Shown in pieces: positions 11,833-22,142 of a stretch of 64,000 nt of DNA. Origin of the DNA: Macrolepiota albuminosa. Taxonomy: Eukaryota > Basidiomycota > Agaricomycetes > Agaricales > Agaricaceae. The notes under the pieces were generated by a model. It saw nothing but the letters and a program-made list of their open reading frames with translations, was not told the DNA's origin and did no database searches. Each line of letters opens with the position of its first letter. Positions within the stretch are counted from its first letter, which is position 1. The stretch covers positions 186,001-250,000 of the forward strand of contig JAMWFC010000028.1 of assembly GCA_027475525.1 (NCBI GenBank), in the 5' to 3' direction. Position numbers and translations under genes: made by a program.

Positions 11833-13814
11833 TGGAAAACCTCTATGCGTACGTTGAGTATCTAGTGAGGTGAAATCTATCATATGTAAGTATATGGAAT
11901 GGAACACAAGAATATTCAAACAGGCATACCATGAATGGTGGTAACACTGTATATGTTGCAGATGGAGGTCAGTGTTGCACCGGTAAATCTGTTGTCTACA
12001 TGGTTGATGCCTTTGATCAATATGGTAGTGTGATCAGTCAGATATTTAGAAATGCTGATATTAGAGGGGTCCATCAAATCATCCATAGAAGCAATCTCGA
12101 TAGACGTTGGTCTAGTTGACCCCATAACGACTGATTTGTGGAGTGAGTAAAACCATTGCAAATCCTCTGTTAACTGTAGGGTGTTCAGCAGCAGTTATGA
12201 AAACATATATTACAGGACTTACATGGAACTTGGGAGTAAACCGATATGTGCGGTTTGTACCATGAATTGCATACTCGACAGGACTTTCCCCCATCACGAA
12301 TGCAACATCATCGGATACATTGATATCAGAATCGTCAAACTCCAAGTCCTGAGGTCATACGACATACAGTGAAATAACATAGTAATCACATATAACAGGG
12401 TATGTACAGTAACGTCAAGAGTCAAATCAATGAGGACATGAGGAATGTGTTTGCTAGGCTGTGTCCTGTCAATACCATCACTACACGTACCTTCAATGGT
12501 TTTGGTGTTTTTGCATGCTTGTCTTTTTCTTTTGGAAGCGAGAGAAGGAATAGACAGCGGTTTACTTGTTTTATTAGATTGTCGTGACCGCACTCCCAAT
12601 ACATTACTTTTGGGAACCAAAACCAGAGATTCTTCATCCGGTGGAGGAACGAGGTTGTCAGAGGACAACGGATTGACACTGGGTATATTGAGTACGTTGC
12701 GATCATCATCGATGGGGTTCTCAGAGAACAACAAATTGACACTGGGGTTATTGAGTACTGCTTGATCATCATTGCTAGTGTTATCTCTACCAGATACACC
12801 TCTTCTATCAATATCAACATTGGTGGGCCTGTCAGAAGGAGAAGGGTCCTGATCATTGAGAGAATATGGCGAAGGAGACACAAAAGACAGACGTTTGTCT
12901 GCTGCATCACGCCCACCAAGTTGTCCAGTTTTGTTTGTCAAATTGCTCAGATTTTTACTGCCAGCATTGACATTGTTATTGAATGGATTGTCGGTAGTAT
13001 CCCGTAAAGGTGACATATGTGTCCTACGAGTATTGCAAGAATTGTCATCATCGATAGGTGGATGATACAGATCGCTACCAGCAGATCGAGAAGGATACAC
13101 ATCTTTATCATGAAGCCTGTTGTTATTGAACTCGTTAACATACATAATTGCAGATGAACGGGAATCGTTGGGCACAGGGATGTTGGTACCAGAGGCGCTT
13201 CCAGTTAGTGAGGTCAGGAGTAAAGAATTGTCAGGAAAAGGTAAAACATCGGAATATACCACCATATCAAGCTGATCAATTACATTGGATGGTGAAGATA
13301 GGGTAGCAGGGACATGTAAAGATCTGTTAACGAGGTTCAGCCAATGAGGCGTGGCATTCCTCACCACCCCCTCCAGATGTTGAAATGTGTATCTGAGTTC
13401 CTGTAGAAGGTTTCCCCCTAGAGCTGCAGAAAACAACACCTTCCACAATGCCCAATCCGCTTCTACTACAGCAAGAGGTTGTTCTAGCCCTCCTATGTGA
13501 TTCCATAACTACCATGTTAACAATACAATTAACTATCAATATGGCATGTGAGAGAACGTTCTAGCCCTCCTATGTGATTCCATAACTACCATGTTAACAA
13601 TACAATTAACTATCAATATGGCATGTGAGAGAACAATCACACCTTGAACACTGTTTTCTTTGTGCCCACTTCATTATACTTGCGAGGATTGAGTAACATG
13701 AGAGGCGATATAGCCAATGCGATATACAAAGAATCATGAAGAACAGTTGTGCGACCTTGAGGAGCTGAACTGTGAACTTGGCAAATATGCATGAGCCCAG
13801 ACTGGTCATTCTCC
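11833..13814 (-). pseudogene. JmjC/cupin-like gene, 5' half, cut by Gyp1
   Basis: Minus strand, several exons. One exon (about 12412-13480) encodes EQPLAVVEADWALWKVLFSA and a long polar region rich in Asn, Ser and Asp. After an intron (about 12354-12412) come DLEFDDSDINVSDDVAF and YRFTPKFH. An intron with GTAAGT follows, then LTEDLQWFYSLHKSVVMGS and HTTILIKGINHVDNRFTG. A last intron (GTATGC..GATAG) leads into FTSLDTQRTHRGFP. This exon continues in frame across Gyp1 into VDMFAAVSSAELQ at 2940-2980, which shows the two halves were one gene. The 5' end (to 13814) is uncertain because a 77-bp duplication lies at 13481-13634. Confidence 0.6.
13481..13634. repeat. 77-bp direct tandem duplication
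   Basis: Unit GTTCTAGCCCTCCTATGTGA..., repeated at +77, near the 5' end of the JmjC-like gene. Confidence 0.95.
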
Positions 13815-13987
13815 GACCTGCGGTATCAAAATCTAAGATGTAAATAACAATTAAACTAAAAAGTATCGTATCCGGAAACTATCATACTCTCAATGGACTC
13901 AATGTTAGTAGGCAGAAATAAATTTCCCTGATACGAGCACCAATATTTTCAGCATTAACAATATACACACAATATAGACATTAACAT

Positions 13988-14220
13988 TGTAACGAAGTTA
14001 CAGGGATTGTGAGAGCTTAATGTTCACACTGCACAGAATCAGACCAGTCCAGTCTATTGACTATGTAGTACAGAACAAAGATAAGCTGCTTTGTAAGCAG
14101 CTAGTATAATATATATATAATAATGTAAATAATATTATATTATAATAAATATAATATAATATTAACTACTACTGTAAGTATAAGCTATGTGGTCAACGCC
14201 ACATAGCAGACTACGCTACA
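13988..14220 (-). repeat. LTR of Gyp-A (copy 1)
   Basis: 233 bp, TGTAAC...GCTACA in plus orientation. It holds the same series of short palindromes as the other Gyp-A LTRs. Confidence 0.9.
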
Positions 14221-14265
14221 CACCCCCCAATCAGACCGAGCTATGGTCTCAAGATAATACAACGG

Positions 14266-15271
14266 TCAGGCTGTCAATAAGTCAGGGACGGGGGCAATGG
14301 GAGAGTCTCCAGGCTCCCGGAATGGATCGGCAGTTGCGTCATCCATGTTGTAGTCAAGGAGTTCATCCTCGGGTGCGGGCTCATAGGAAGTGCCCGAGGG
14401 CCCTGCTACTGGCAGAGAGTCGTCATAGTCCTGGAGGGGGGACAGTGTGAGATTGGGGTCAATGATTGACCCTGGGATAGGTGGTTGGGGATCAGGAAGA
14501 TCCCCAGTGTCGGACGGGTACTGGCACGTCCAGATCTCGCGGGCATGAATGTCTTGCCCAATGAGGAGGTACATCCCCTTGGTGAGCGCGTCGTTGTAAG
14601 CACGACGACTGTTTTGCTGCTGGAGCATCAGGCGTTGTTGATCGCCAATGGTGGCCTTGTGCCACCCATCCCACTGAGCAATGGACTGGGGTGTACCATA
14701 ATGGTTGAGGCGTTGCAGCCTCTCATTGTTGATAGCGGCCGCCTTGTTGTAGAGCCGGCTGTCGCTGAAGAAGAGGTGGGCCAAGTAGGTGACCCTATAG
14801 GTATATGCATGGTCAGCCCAGCTGACTGGAATTTTATTGTGAAGAAGGACGTGTAACGCGTCCGAAGTGGTAAACACGGAAGCTGATGCTTCCAGGATGT
14901 CCACAGCCCGAGCCTCGAAGTTAGGGTCGTTGGCGTGGAGAGGCACAAAGACTTGCCCCATAGCTGCCTCGTACTCAGCCACGGCCTCTTTGTAGAGGCC
15001 TGGCCTTGCAAATACATAGGCCAGGTACTTGTGTACTGTGGTCTTGGAGGAGCGGCTGGCGCTGAGGGCACGTACAAGCGCAAACCCAAAAAGGCTGCGC
15101 CAATGAATGCGCATGGCACGGTCCATGGCCAGACCGGTCCATATGTTGGACGTACCAGGATGTCCATAGAGGAGGGCATATGAGCCCAGGTAGTCCAAAG
15201 CAAACGGTTGCTTTGGATCAGGGGGAGTAAGGCCGACGAAGGCAATTCTCCCTCCCTCTTTGCGGCGATAG
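14266..15271 (-). pseudogene. Gyp-A ORF3, C-terminal part (copy 1)
   Basis: Open over about 330 codons from FVGLTPPDPKQPFALDYLGS-like sequence to the stop at 14266. It contains all the conserved ORF3 blocks: RIHWRSLFGFALVRAL, VFARPGLYKEAVAEYEA, LLHNKIPVSWADHAYTY, RLNHYGTPQSIAQWDGW, and an acidic tail. The N-terminal two thirds are missing. It is diverged from the other copies (for example KIPVS for QIPVS, YTYR for YTYG), so this looks like an older copy. Confidence 0.75.
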
Positions 15272-15306
15272 ATCAGGCTTATATATCTTATAGTTCATTG
15301 TTGCAG

Positions 15307-16881
15307 GTTTATGATCTGACAAATTTCATCAAGCGGCATCCAGGTGGGCAAACAATCTTGCATGCGGCTGCTGGAAGAGATGTGACCCCAATATTTGAGA
15401 CGTCTCATAGCTCTCTTTCTGCGAGAACATTCAAGTAAAGATTTTTTATAATAAAATGTCTTCTTGTCTATTTAAAACCCTTTATTCAATAGGAAATTCC
15501 GTGTTGGCCATCTTGTAGGCAATGAACTTCCCACTTTCAGACCACCAAATGAATTTGCCAAGACTGTGCAGAAGGTGAGTTTTGTAATGCACTTCCTGTC
15601 GCTATATAATGCTCATCTCACGATTTACCATGAAAGAGAGTTAGCAATTATTTCAAGAGAACAGGACTAAATCCCAAATATTCGCACTGGATGCTGCTGC
15701 GGTATATGACGGCGATAGCTGTAGTAATAGCAGCATGTACTAGAACACTGTTTTCACCGAGAGCACAACGCTGACACTAGCTTTATGCATCATCTGTGGT
15801 TGGGGCTGTGCTGGCTTCTGCATGTACTGGGTACATGATGAATCACACGGTGCTTTTACCCACAAGCCATGGGTCTGGGATGTCATGACAAGGAGTTATG
15901 ATTTTGTCATGGGAAACTCTCATCTAAATTGGTTCTATCAGCATGGTATGATCTGTGATTGAGTGTGCATTTTGACTCACTGTGTTTGTATTGATAGTCA
16001 TGGGTCATCATCCATATACTAATATCGATGGTGCTGATCCTGATATTGCTACACGACATAACGATGTCAGACAAATTAAAGACACACAGAAATGGAATTC
16101 CCACTATGTCTATCAATACATCTATTGTCCAATCATTTATTGCTTCCTATCTTTCAAGGTCAAACTGACAGACTACATGCACATCTATCAATTACACAGT
16201 CAAGAGAAGATTCGAATCAACCGGCCTACCAAAACGCAGCATTATGTGTTCATGCTAGGAAAGGTATGTCAGAAATTCCAACCATCGGCACAGATCTCAG
16301 AATCTAGGTTGTTTTTCCTTATAGATATTCTGGGTTTTTCATTGATTCATAATACCTTCTACCTTCTCTACCAGTAGTGCAAGCCGAGTTCTCGCTACAA
16401 ATATCTTTGTTGAGTTTGTTCTTTCGTAGACCCTTGCCTTGATTTTCCAGGCCAACCATGTAGCTGAGGAGGTAAAATGGCCAGCAATTGAGAAGGACGG
16501 CATCATAGAGGGTGATTGGGCAGAATCACAAGTGGAGACTGCCCAGGATTATAGCCATGGCTCGACTTTGACGGCAAGCTTGACTGGTGGTCCGAACTAT
16601 CAGATTGTACACCATTTGTTCCCTCAGGTGCGTCTATTTTGATTTATGCATAAATGTTTGAGGAGTGTCCTTAGTTGGATCCCAAACAGGTCTCTCAGAT
16701 TCATTATCATGAATTGGCTCCCATCATTGTTCAAACATGTAAAGAATTTGGTGTTGAATATAAGGTCCGTCGAAACATTTGGGAAGCAATGGGTGGACAT
16801 ATAGGACTATTGAAGTATCTTGAAAGTGGAGAAGCTGCTTTTGGGCATGCTAGACATGATGATATGCATTACCAGCACTAG
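15307..16881 (+). pseudogene. Front-end fatty-acid/sphingolipid desaturase, 5'-truncated
   Basis: Exons encode a cytochrome b5 segment (VYDLTNFIKRHPGGQTILHAA, haem motif HPGG, 15307-15434), then FRVGHLVGNELPTFRPPNEF (15493-15573). The three His boxes are HDESH (about 15835-15850), HVMGHH across an intron at about 15950-16010, and QIVHH (about 16600-16620). Gln in place of the first His of box 3 marks front-end desaturases, which are membrane enzymes adding a double bond near the carboxyl end. The gene is dead: the start is lost at the Gyp-A fragment, a frameshift occurs near 15740, and in-frame TGA (16343-16345) and TAG (16427-16429) lie in a stretch that otherwise aligns. The end (VRRNIWEAMGGHIGLLKYLE...HYQH) is complete. 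Confidence 0.8.
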
Positions 16882-17344
16882 TTTCTATTGGACTTCTAAC
16901 ATTTGCTTGAATTTCATAAGCTGATTAATTCCTTATGCCCGTTGATAGAGCGTTACTGTCTTTATGAATGCCACTTGACTAACAGGAAGCTCACGATCTC
17001 TACAAATTCAGTTCGGCACATCTGTAGCTTGTAGCGCATCATTGTGGTCTACTTTAAATAGGTGTTGTGATCTCTCACCAGTTTGTGGAGGTAGCTTTGG
17101 TCAATCGGCCAGCAAATAATTGATAGAAGAGATCAACAAAACCTCTTCCAAATAAGAAGTTGCAGCTTGCATACAACAAAGATAATACACCAGAATAACA
17201 AGAAATATAATGTATATACTATAGTAAATAACAAGATAGTTTACAAGATCAAGATGAGTTGCAAGAAATCTGAATCTGTGTAGGAATAGTTTATTGAGTT
17301 TCGTAACAAGATATATATGTGTACACAGTGATTAGAAGAACAGG
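16882..17344. other. No gene seen
   Basis: Noncoding; nothing recognised on either strand. Confidence 0.4.
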
Positions 17345-18689
17345 TCAATTGGGTAAGAATGGATTGAGGAAGATCCACACAACTGACAGGATGCAATCGA
17401 ACCAGCGTTCAGCAAGGTTTGCATTATCAGCACCGATAGCTTCATCATGACGACCTGCCAGATCCATAGCTGGTTCGGCGAGGAGCTGACTTGCAACGGC
17501 CGAAGCTTGGTTTGATAAAGCAATGTCGTGTGCCTCTCCACGACTGGCTTGTCCATTATCACTCTCAATTAGAAGGTCGTGGATCACCCCACTTAGGTTA
17601 GTAACACCGTCATGCTGTGTGTAGATGAGCTGACAAGACATGGTTAGGCAAGATAATCGTGATAAAGAAACACTTACGTCGTCGTGTGGCTGATTAGGAT
17701 GAAAGCGCTGTACACGCAGCTGGACAAGCTCAATTGAACGTAATGGCCCGCTGGGAATCGACCGGGCCTGTGGAGAGGCGTCAGGAATGTCCTGGGCAGA
17801 GTGTGTTGGCATCGGATAATCAATTGTTATTGCAAGGTGGTCTGGAAATGCCGGTAGCACACTTGAAGGATTATAAGGTGTGCCGGACAACGAATAGTCA
17901 GCTCTGTCCCTGGACTGGTGGAGTGACTGAATGTTTGCGTGACATTGTTGCGGAGAAGACTTGATTTTAGCCACACGGCGAACTCATCATTGTACACACA
18001 GCATTCAAAATTTGTCAGAGAACAACGCTGAGAAGGAAAGGATTTTCGTCGAAATGCACTCGCGGTTGCATCGACCAGCATCGGCTGCAGAGCCAGGCCT
18101 TGGAACAAGGGCTTGTTATAGCAATATGTCGGTGGTCACCACGGCATCTATACGCCTGCAAAAACAGTGCTGAGAACTCTCACAAGTGTTGACTCATCTG
18201 CAGACCTCCGTCATGTGTGGGGCTTTCACACGAGTTCGATAAACGCCATCGACCGAAATGCGGAGTTTTTGGAGCGTAAACACGTTAACCGTCGTTCAGC
18301 TGGACAAATCCGTCCGACTATCATCGGATGTTGTGTTCTCTCGCAGGAAAAGTAGCTTTGAATATGATTGCAAGGCTTGTAAGTAGAAGTATGTTCAACT
18401 AACTCATGTCTGCAAGATACGTTGCCGTTGTAGAAGACATCAAATTGGCTGAGGATCAAGGGTCACCGGAGATCCAAGGAAAAAAACATGTAATTTGACT
18501 GCGAGGGTCACAAGAAGAAGCTGTGAGGAACCCTAAAAGAGGGCAATGGCAAAAACACCTCAGCTTCCCAACGGCTCCAACGACAATGGCTCTTCTTGTG
18601 AGAACCAGCAGATTGGAAAGTTGCTCAAGATTGTCCGGACCCCTATGCTCCGTCCAAGTCGGGTCAATATACTTACTGTATTCGTTCAA
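17345..18689 (-). CDS. Hypothetical multi-exon gene
   Basis: An upstream open stretch starts MNEYSKYIDPTWTEHRG at 18689. A downstream one (17345-17974) has a clear small intron (GTAAGTGTTTC..TGTCAG near 17640-17685) and ends in a hydrophobic tail (WFDCILSVVWIFLNPFLP) that could be a membrane anchor. Between them (17975-18450) frames are broken, so the exons are uncertain or the gene is decayed. I do not recognise the family. Confidence 0.3.
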
Positions 18690-19532
18690 ATGGAAGATTG
18701 AGCCAAGATCGGATACTCATCCAGTGACCAGAGGTATAGACAGAAAACTTGTCAACCAGCACGCTAGCAAGAGATCTCGAAGCGCCACTTCTATTCGTCC
18801 TACATATGTGATGATTACATCGGTTTATTCCCATGAATGATGTGTAATTACACACCCGGTAATCAACGCTCAGCCTTTGTCTAATTTTAGTTCTCTCTGG
18901 TATGTTTTGATGCGGTCTAATGAGTCGTGATTACCAGACGTTGTCGTACTCGAATTCCATGGAGACCTGCGGATATGCTGACATGAAGACGGCCCGTAAA
19001 GACGTTAATTAGGGTTCCCGTGCCCATCTCTTCTCATATTGCACTAGATTTGACCTTCGCGGGCTCATCAAGAAGCTCGTTGCCATCTCGTGTCATCGCT
19101 ACGTCACAGTGACACGTGTGACGAACCCCTCACTTGCAATTTCCAATGCACAGACCGGCAGACTCGCGACTCCTGACGAACCTGCAAGGAAGCCTCCACA
19201 AGAGTATACTATCAGCGTCCTCGGCAGCTCGGACCGACGTGAACACACAGGCAGACGCGCCAGTATTGATGCTGGCGAGGTTGCGGCATTGGTACAGGTC
19301 CATGCACCTGCGTCCATCTTGAGCCGGCCTTCTTACCCCTATATGGACCAGCTTGGATTATATTCGCTTTTATCATCTCCGGGCATACGATAGGATCAAC
19401 ACCCCGTGGAGTGAGTATTCTCATGTTGTTGCCGACTTCAACGGTGACATTTGTGTCCGTCATAGATTTGTTCATCTCCAAGGTTGAGTAAAACTTGGGT
19501 GTCAAATTCCACGAGGCGCAAGTAGCGATTGC
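18690..19532. other. No gene supported
   Basis: Short frames on both strands but none with a family signature. The upstream part of the phospholipase D gene should lie here if it were complete, and it does not. Confidence 0.35.
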
Positions 19533-20430
19533 GTGCCATTGGATCGGGCAAGGCCCCGTGAGCACACACAAGGAAATGAAATACCGGAGCCTACGAGTGA
19601 AGCTATAGTTCAATCTGAGAAAACACCCGTTAGGACTGAGACGGTGCGGATCCCAGAGTCGGCTGAGGAAGCACGGGAGATTGTGAGGAAGTTTGAGAGT
19701 GGCGCGGAGGGTCTGAGAGGGGATCAGGAGGTGTCGGATATGGTTTCGCAGCATATGTTGTGGTATCGCACAGAGTTGGTAGAAGAGAAATGGTTTGGGA
19801 CTGAGGAGGAGGAGTTGAATGTGTATGTGATGTCTTTTCTCTCTCTCTTGATCTCTTGATTATCACTGATTTAGCTGCTTTATATTCATTCAAAGGTTAT
19901 GATTGTTGATGACTACAAAGTTATTGTATGTGCATTTGTCTGATATCTGGCTCATATGAGTTTATTTCTTGTTTCAGATGGGGTCAGCGAATATCAATGA
20001 TCGTAGCCAGAAGGTAAGGTATATTATGAACCAAAGATCCATGATGTTGACGGCATTACAGGGCGATGGAGATTCGGAGATCTGCTTGGTTGTCGAGGAC
20101 AACGAGGGCTGCTTATGATGTACGTTGTTTGATCATGCGGTTTTGATATTGACAAGTTGTGATTCTTTTTTTTCGTTGTAGAATTATGTGCCGAAGGTGT
20201 AGACTGGGCATGTAGTTCCGGGTGTAGACCCTCAGCGCGTTGAAAGCCGCCTTGTGGGTGTGCGTGGTGCGCTTGTAGAATGTCCATTGGTTTGTTTATT
20301 TTGTTAGTGGTATGTTGACACTTTTTCTGACGAGGCGTGTGATGCTAGGATTTCCTCATTGACGAGAAGGATTTCGTTACTGGACCTGAGTGGAGGGGCT
20401 TGAACCCTACGTTGCCCATTTATATATAGG
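19533..20430 (+). pseudogene. Phospholipase D (PLD1/Spo14 type), C-terminal pseudogene
   Basis: Spliced exons read EEAREIVRKFESGAEG and EKWFGTEEEELNVY (to about 19828). Exon 19875-19925 gives LLYIHSKVMIVDDYKVI, the second HKD motif (HxKx4D). Exon 19978-20013 gives MGSANINDRSQK, and the exon from 20062 gives GDGDSEI. Later exons give NYVPKV, a stop (TAG 20200-20202), TGHVVPGV, then GALVECPL and DFLIDEKDFVTGPEWRGLNP ending LPIYI-stop. PLD1 hydrolyses phosphatidylcholine to phosphatidic acid at membranes. The PX/PH regions and the first HKD motif are absent, so the piece is 5'-truncated and carries stops. It cannot be active. Confidence 0.8.
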
Positions 20431-20849
20431 CAGTAATGCTTTATAGAGATGTTGGTGAGAGGTGAAATGCACGATTCAATGTTTATTTTCTGTCTAGACT
20501 TGACGAATTGTGTGGCTCGTGTTTTGTTCCTTCGGAAAGCTTTCGTTGGTCATAAATTTCTTCGTGAGGATATGGAATAGCCCGTCAATTCGAAGCTGAA
20601 CGCAGACCCATTGAAGCAATCGCGCCGCATTGAGAAGGTGCGGAACACAAGAATTCAAGACTCGCAGGTGGAGTGAGGATAATCATGTAATGTTCGACAC
20701 CGAATAAATACACGCTCTCAATGAAATAGATAAATGTTCGGGCAGGAAGGTCATGAAGTCCAGGTAAAGGATGACAAAGTCTCTAATGAAGGAGATGGAG
20801 AGAGACTGTAAGATTCTAGTAGAAGTGAGTCGGTATGGCATCGCTGCGA
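20431..20849. other. No gene seen
   Basis: Gap between the phospholipase D remnant and the convergent membrane-protein gene. Nothing recognised. Confidence 0.4.
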
Positions 20850-22142
20850 TCAGACACCAGGCGCAGATATTTGGACTGATTGTACAGTCTCGTGTATGCC
20901 TGCAATTGAAAATGGGCCGCGGACAAGGGCAATTGTCAATGCCGGGTAAACAAACTGCAGAAGATCAGCATATTCAAGTTCATAGGCAAAGATGACACAT
21001 ACTGAGATGGAAAAATAAACACCTTGAAATAGAGTAAAGGCAATGTCTTCAGAGATTTCATTGGGGCTAAATGCAAAAGACATCACAATCATCAGGAGCT
21101 ATTTATCCCAGTCGTTAACAATGTCATAGTCAGATTATCTTGAAAGCCCAACCTGCAAAACAGCATATAATGCTCCGGCATCTACCAAGAGACCTAGGAT
21201 GTGCCATAGTTTGAATGATTGACGCTGTTGGCTATCGACGTTTTTTCGTAAGAATGTCTTATAATTCCTGGACATTGCATCAACTCATAGTAATCAGGCG
21301 GATATTACACAAAGAATAGCATACCATAGTGTCCAACCAATAAGGGATGTTGCAACAAAGTTGACCAAGAATGAAAAAATGATGCTTGTGTCACTTAGAA
21401 TATCAAAAGCTGTATTGTTAGATTCTTCAGCTGTGAACAAGACGTCAGGGTCTGAGAACATTGATAGAACGACAAGTGTGAAAACTGTATATGTTATCAA
21501 CTTATATTGCATATTCATTACAGATGTGACACACCAAGAGCACCCAGGAATAGTATGATAGAAAGACGTAGTATCCAACGTCGTTTTTGGAAGACGACCC
21601 ATGCACGCCAGATGATGAAGGCATCATTAATGATTGGCTAAGCCAGTTCAGCTGCAGATATTTGGAATTTGTTTCAATATAGACTGACAGAGATGGCTTC
21701 AAGCCACATTATGGATACATCCCAATTCGCAGTAGAGGCACTGACATCTTGGAGACGTTGGGAAAGAGGTATAATGTTGCCTTGAAAGACTTGATATTGA
21801 ATAATTGAAGTCCAAATCTCCAACAAAAGATTGGTGGTAGATGCAATAATACCAAACCAGATAAGTGTCACTTGGCATTTAGAGAGCCAGGTTTGTTTTG
21901 GATGCCTGTTTGACATAAAAGATCAGCCCCAGGTTTAGTATACGGGTTTCTATCAAAAGCCATCGCACTGGCAGGCAGTAACAATCGCGATTGGTGTAAG
22001 CAAACCTTTAAGGAAGTCAGCATCTGGTTCTGACATAGAGAGAGAGGATACCATATAAAAAAGCTTCAGTTATGTTAGAAATCCGGTCCACAAGTAGACT
22101 CTGTCCAATGCCTTGGAGGATTTTCCGTTCATCAGGAGTCAT
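20850..22142 (-). CDS. Multi-exon seven-helix membrane protein, Agaricomycete type
   Basis: Minus strand. The start is taken at 22142 (MTPDERKILQGIGQSLLVD, then NITEAFLYGILSL). Further exons give WLSKCQVTLIWFGIIASTTN, then the diagnostic block INDAFIIWRAWVVF (about 21590-21640). Next come a helix YKLITYTVFTLVVLSMF, another FSFLVNFVATSLIGWTLW, and the last exons with SFAFSPNEISEDIAFTLFQ and VYPALTIALV. Several helices and the N-D-A-x-I-I-W-R-A-W motif fit a large uncharacterised family of integral membrane proteins in mushrooms. One frame near 21640 reads TAG just before the block, so the copy may be a pseudogene. Ligand and role unknown. Confidence 0.55.

Larger units (their letters stand above)
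13988..15271 (-). mobile_element. Gyp-A copy 1: 3' LTR plus end of ORF3
   Basis: Plus-strand order is LTR (13988-14220), polypurine tract in complement (CACCCCCCAATCAG), then the ORF3 C-terminal half on the minus strand. Similarity to the Gyp-A at 38405-48191 ends abruptly at about 15271, beside the truncated desaturase. No gag or pol is attached, so this is a terminal fragment. Confidence 0.85.

Noticed and set aside
18456..18689. Sirtuin-like N-terminus (RRAIVVGAVG resembles a nucleotide-binding loop)
   Set aside because: The glycine pattern does not match GAGIS and no downstream sirtuin motif could be found.
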